A stretch of DNA of 64,000 nucleotides from Algoriphagus formosus (GTDB lineage Bacteria; Bacteroidota; Bacteroidia; Cytophagales; Cyclobacteriaceae), in contig NZ_NIUC01000003.1 of NCBI RefSeq assembly GCF_002807035.1, forward strand, positions 124,001-188,000, written 5' to 3'. Positions 61,060 through 64,000 of the stretch are shown piece by piece. The notes beneath the pieces were generated by a model. That model was given only the letters and a program-made list of their open reading frames with translations. It made no database searches and was not told the DNA's origin. Made by a program: the position numbers and the translations under genes. How positions within the stretch are numbered: the first letter of the stretch is position 1; every line of letters begins with the position of its first letter.

Positions 61060-61589
61060 GTCTCTGATTTAATGAGAGTTAAGGGGTAAAAAAGTGTTGA
61101 AAAAAATCCCTTATAATTTTCTATAAACAATGATGAGAAAAGCTGCTTAATCACCCTGATTCAAAGGTAAAAATCAAAACCGGAAAAAAAATACCATAAA
61201 GTGGGTAATTTTTGGAATGAGAGAAGGGTAGTTTTCCACAAAATTGTATAAAACAAAGTTTATATATAATAAATGTTATTTTTTTAATCTTGATTGGGTA
61301 GGCGATCAATAGTTCCGAGAACCAAGTACCAAGCCTGCCTACCGAAGGTAGGAACCCAAAACGTTCCTCCCAATTCTTAATTCCTCATTCATAATTCTCG
61401 AATCCCTAACCCTCTAACTCTTAACCTATTAATTCGACAATTCATCAGTTCCTCAAATTTAAAATTAAGGTCTAAGCCAATTCCTAATTACTCATTCAAC
61501 ATTCTTAATTCATTTCCCCTCCCAAAAACTCAAATAGATTTCCTAGGCCCAATCAGGAATAGCCATATTTCTTTATTTTTGATCTTCCC
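61060..61589 (+). repeat. Repeat-rich intergenic region, REP-like palindrome and AT-rich direct repeat
   Basis: These 530 bases hold no gene that I can support. They contain, in order: the conserved palindromic element at 61191-61226 (see 56365); a REP-like hairpin at 61333-61356 with the perfect stem CCTACC / GGTAGG and loop GAA; and a 29-base AT-rich repeat present twice, at 61370-61398 and 61477-61505, differing at 4 positions. The strand is pyrimidine-rich around these repeats. The promoter of the next gene must lie near the right end, but I see no clear -33/-7 pair. Confidence 0.6.
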
Positions 61590-62561
61590 ATGGCAAATCA
61601 AGATTCCTATAATTTTCCAGTTAATATTTCGGTGGTGGTCCCTGTTTATAGAGGAGGGAATACCTTGGAAGAATTGATTCAAAGGATTTTGGTGGCTTTA
61701 AATGTCGAAAATCTCCAACCAGAAATCATTCTTGTGGACGATGGCTGCCCTGAGGGATCTTGGGAAGTGATCGAGATGCTTTCAGGAAAATACCCGGAAG
61801 TTTTAGGGATCAAGCTATCTCGTAATTTTGGTCAGCATTATGCCATCACAGCAGGTTTGGACCACGCCAAAGGGGAGTGGGTTGTAGTGATGGACTGTGA
61901 CTTACAGGATAGACCTGAGGATATTCCAAACCTTTACCAAGAGGCACAAAAAGGATATGATGTGGTCTTGGCGAAAAGGATAAACCGTAAAGATGGAATC
62001 TCGAATGTCTGGACCTCCAGAATATTTTTCTATTTCTTATCCTATCTTTCTGGTAAAGCGTTTGATCCAGCCATTGGCAATTTCGGAATATATCATTTCA
62101 AGGTAGCAGAATCATTTCGCAGAATGCGAGAGCCTGTACGAGTATTCTCTGTCATGATAAGCTGGATGGGCTTCAAGTCATCTACCATTGAAGTGGAGCA
62201 TCAGCATAGGCTTGTAGGCAAAAGCAATTACTCTTTCCGAAAAAGGGCTAACCTAGCTTTAGATATCATTTTAGCCTATTCTGATAAACCTATTCGATTG
62301 ATGGTTAAAGTAGGACTATTGGTATCTATCCTAAGCTTTCTTTTTTCCTGTATAACATTGATTCGGTATTTCATGGGATCGATCACAGTCTCAGGCTATA
62401 CCAGTTTAATCCTATCTATTTCATTTTTCTCTGGGATTTTAATGATGATGATAGGTGTCGTAGGATTGTACGTTGGGAAGATCTTTGAAGGAGTAAAAGG
62501 AAGACCCCTGTATTTAATTGACCGAATGACTCATGGAGAATATACAGGCGAATCAAATTGA
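61590..62561 (+). CDS. GtrB/ArnC-like glycosyltransferase family 2, membrane-anchored
   Basis: The product of 323 residues has an N-terminal GT-A domain (ISVVVPVYRGG, VDDGCPEGSW at 49-58, SRNFGQHYAITAGL, and the DxD-type MDCDLQDRPED at 102-112) followed by two transmembrane helices at about 235-260 and 270-300. This is the layout of polyprenyl-phosphate glycosyltransferases such as GtrB, ArnC and DPM1, which put a sugar on the lipid carrier for later transfer outside the inner membrane. The ATG at 61590 follows a long gap, so it opens a new operon. The donor could be an aminodeoxy sugar, given the WecE-like gene downstream. Confidence 0.88.
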   Translation: MANQDSYNFPVNISVVVPVYRGGNTLEELIQRILVALNVENLQPEIILVDDGCPEGSWEVIEMLSGKYPEVLGIKLSRNFGQHYAITAGLDHAKGEWVVVMDCDLQDRPEDIPNLYQEAQKGYDVVLAKRINRKDGISNVWTSRIFFYFLSYLSGKAFDPAIGNFGIYHFKVAESFRRMREPVRVFSVMISWMGFKSSTIEVEHQHRLVGKSNYSFRKRANLALDIILAYSDKPIRLMVKVGLLVSILSFLFSCITLIRYFMGSITVSGYTSLILSISFFSGILMMMIGVVGLYVGKIFEGVKGRPLYLIDRMTHGEYTGESN

Positions 62562-63318
62562 ATTAGGTCAGGGAGTTTTTATTCATCCTACCGCAATTAT
62601 TAGAGGTATAGATGGCCCTGCAGATCGTATTCGAATAGGGGATCAGGTTTACATTGGTGCTGGAGTTCAAATTATTTGCAATGATTTTCAAATTGGGGAT
62701 TATGGCAAAATCCATCATCAGGTGACTATTCATGGCTATCAATCCTGCTCAATCGGTCACAATGCCTGGATAGGTCAGTTTTCCATTATTGACTGCATAG
62801 GTGGAGCGACCATCGGCGATAATTGTGGTATTGGGGCTCATTCTCAATTATGGTCTCATATCAAGTTTGGTGACACGCTTGAAGGTTGCCAGTTCAATTC
62901 CCAAAAACCCTTAAATATTGGGAAGGATGTATGGTTTGTCGGGCATTGCATTGTAGGACCTATTGAAGCTGCCGATAAGTCAATGGCCTTAGCAGGTTCA
63001 GTCATTACCCATGATATGGAGTATAATCAAATCTATGCCGGTAGCCCTGCCAAATCAATTTCTTCCAAACTCGGAAATCAATTTGTGGAGGTAAGTACAA
63101 AAGAGAAAATGGAAAAAATGAGGCAGTACTTATCCGAGTCAGGAGTTGACCAAGAAAAGATTATCCTGGTAAATCATAAGGATGAGATAAATTGGGAATC
63201 TTCAGATAAAAGCTACTTCGTGATCTCACAAAGAAAATATACCAAAAGACAAAGTGTGGATGAGGTGAATTTTATGAAGTACCTACTTCCTGAAAAAGCG
63301 AAATTCACTCCTATTTAA
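62533..63318 (+). CDS. Left-handed beta-helix acyltransferase
   Basis: The product of 261 residues consists largely of hexapeptide repeats (residues about 12-170: FIHPTAIIRG, IGDQVYIGAGVQI, IGDYGKIHHQVTIHG, IGHNAWIGQFSIID, IGDNCGIGAHSQL), with MALAGSVITHDMEYNQIYAGSPAKSI at the usual C-terminal cap, plus a 70-residue tail without repeats. It lacks the N-terminal Rossmann half of NeuD/PglD proteins. Acetyl-CoA-dependent sugar O- or N-acetyltransferases look like this. Its start overlaps the previous gene by 29 bases; I see no better later start. A WecE-like aminotransferase gene downstream suggests that the substrate is the amino group that enzyme makes. Confidence 0.8.
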   Translation: MENIQANQIELGQGVFIHPTAIIRGIDGPADRIRIGDQVYIGAGVQIICNDFQIGDYGKIHHQVTIHGYQSCSIGHNAWIGQFSIIDCIGGATIGDNCGIGAHSQLWSHIKFGDTLEGCQFNSQKPLNIGKDVWFVGHCIVGPIEAADKSMALAGSVITHDMEYNQIYAGSPAKSISSKLGNQFVEVSTKEKMEKMRQYLSESGVDQEKIILVNHKDEINWESSDKSYFVISQRKYTKRQSVDEVNFMKYLLPEKAKFTPI

Positions 63319-63514
63319 ACCAATATTTATTTCAAAATAAGATTATCCGATTTTCTACCAGTATAAAAAAATACTCAGTAAATAAGCCTTGAGGTTTAGA
63401 TTCCGGATGCTTCGATCTTCATTCTTCCGGCTTCCAGCCAGATTGACAAGGAAAATTAGGGTAAGGGGAAGATTCTGTAAATTCATATTTCATTAAATCA
63501 ATAACCGGGAACGA
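63319..63514 (+). other. Intergenic region before wecE-like gene
   Basis: This 196-base gap contains no gene I can support. A small inverted repeat, AGTAT-AAAAAA-ATACT, spans 63360-63375; the five-pair stem is weak and no T-tract follows. TTCCGG occurs twice, about 20 bases apart, around 63400-63430. A promoter for the next gene could lie here, but I cannot identify one. Confidence 0.4.
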
Positions 63515-64000
63515 ATGATCCCTTTCAATAAACCTTACTTGACCGGTGCTGAGCATGATTACCTTTCAAAGGCAGTAGCCTTGGGTAAACTCTCAGGGAA
63601 TGGCCACTTCACGCAGCTTTGTCAGTCTTTTTTTGAAGAGCAGTACGGTTTTGGGAAATGCTTTCTCACAACTTCCTGTACAGATGCCTTGGAAATGGCT
63701 GCTTTACTCCTTGATATTCAGCCAGGTGATGAAGTGATAGTACCCTCTTTCACCTTTGTTTCCACAGCTAATGCCTTTGCACTTCGAGGGGCAAAAATCC
63801 GTTTTGTGGATAGCAAAGCAGATTTTCCTGGGATAGATGAAGCTAAAGTAGAAGAGCTGATCAGTGAAAAGACAAAAGCAATTGTAGCCGTTCATTATGC
63901 GGGAGTTGCATGCGAGATGGATGCCTTGCAGGAATTGGCAGACAAACATAATCTGACCTTAATTGAAGATGCAGCGCAGGCAGTAGACTCATTTTATCAA
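63515..64000 (+). CDS. wecE: WecE/RffA-like dTDP-4-oxo-6-deoxyhexose transaminase, 3' end outside window
   Basis: The frame opens at ATG 63515 and is still open at base 64000 (162 codons). The product begins MIPFNKPYLTGAEHDYL, continues GKLSGNGHFT and LTTSCTDALEMAALLL, then VPSFTFVSTANAFALRGA, all closely matching the N-terminus of WecE/RffA, the PLP enzyme that converts dTDP-4-keto-6-deoxyglucose to dTDP-4-amino-4,6-dideoxygalactose. The last visible part is LIEDAAQAVDS, just before the PLP lysine, which is not in the window. With the beta-helix acyltransferase upstream it would produce an N-acylated 4-aminosugar such as Fuc4NAc. Confidence 0.85.
   Translation, partial: MIPFNKPYLTGAEHDYLSKAVALGKLSGNGHFTQLCQSFFEEQYGFGKCFLTTSCTDALEMAALLLDIQPGDEVIVPSFTFVSTANAFALRGAKIRFVDSKADFPGIDEAKVEELISEKTKAIVAVHYAGVACEMDALQELADKHNLTLIEDAAQAVDSFYQ

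Noticed and set aside
61370..61505. The repeats in the 61 kb gap as a CRISPR array
   Set aside because: Only two copies, imperfect, AT-rich and about 107 bases apart, with no cas genes in the window.
1..64000. A toxin-antitoxin, phage-defence or prophage system
   Set aside because: I looked for nuclease, helicase, methylase/restriction, integrase and toxin-like proteins and found none; the only methyltransferase is a sugar or small-molecule type.

Overview
The window is an AT-rich stretch from a Gram-negative bacterium. All recognisable genes lie on the + strand, packed end to end with stop/start overlaps (ATGA, GTGA, TTGA, TAATG). Starts lack clear Shine-Dalgarno sequences, TTG starts are common, and the export genes are of the Bacteroidota kind (Wzi-family outer-membrane protein, Wza lipoprotein, Wzc with a Tyr-rich tail, PglK-like ABC exporters). 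I infer Bacteroidota, probably Cytophagales and perhaps a Cyclobacteriaceae/Algoriphagus-like marine genus. The phylum is fairly safe; the genus is a guess. I see no rRNA, tRNA, CRISPR array, integrase or insertion sequence.

The window is essentially one large surface-polysaccharide region. Block A (1-24307) begins with a partial NeuD/PglD-type acyltransferase and a PglK-like ABC exporter. A pseudaminic-acid pathway follows (PseB, PseC, PseF, PseG, PseI). Instead of the usual GNAT PseH, this operon holds a CitE-like lyase, a MaoC-like hydratase, a second CitE-like lyase and a left-handed beta-helix acyltransferase. That suggests a home-made acyl-CoA used to decorate the sugar. Then come a sugar aminotransferase, an ATP-grasp/SDR fusion, five glycosyltransferases, a Wzz-like chain-length protein, a Wzy-like polymerase, a secreted PL8-like lyase and a Wzi-like outer-membrane protein, closed by a likely terminator.

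Block B (24529-56251) encodes a UDP-HexNAc dehydrogenase, Wza, Wzc, a second PglK-like exporter, a second nonulosonate set (NeuB, NeuC, NeuA), a methyltransferase, three AsnB-type amidotransferases, many GT4 and GT-B glycosyltransferases, a second Wzy, a CoA-ligase/GNAT/NodB-like trio, a sugar 4-reductase-like SDR and a WecA-family initiating phosphotransferase. It ends in a strong terminator. No MATE-like Wzx flippase is visible, so the two ABC exporters probably move lipid-linked units. The single Wza and Wzc may serve both polymers.

Block C (56682-61023) is a separate envelope operon: a proline-rich lipoprotein, two secreted proteins and an 815-residue leucine-rich-repeat protein with three repeated Trp-rich cap modules. 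It ends in a strong terminator. After a 530-base repeat-rich gap, block D (61590-64000) opens another sugar locus: a GtrB/ArnC-like glycosyltransferase, a beta-helix acyltransferase and a WecE-like aminotransferase that runs off the window.
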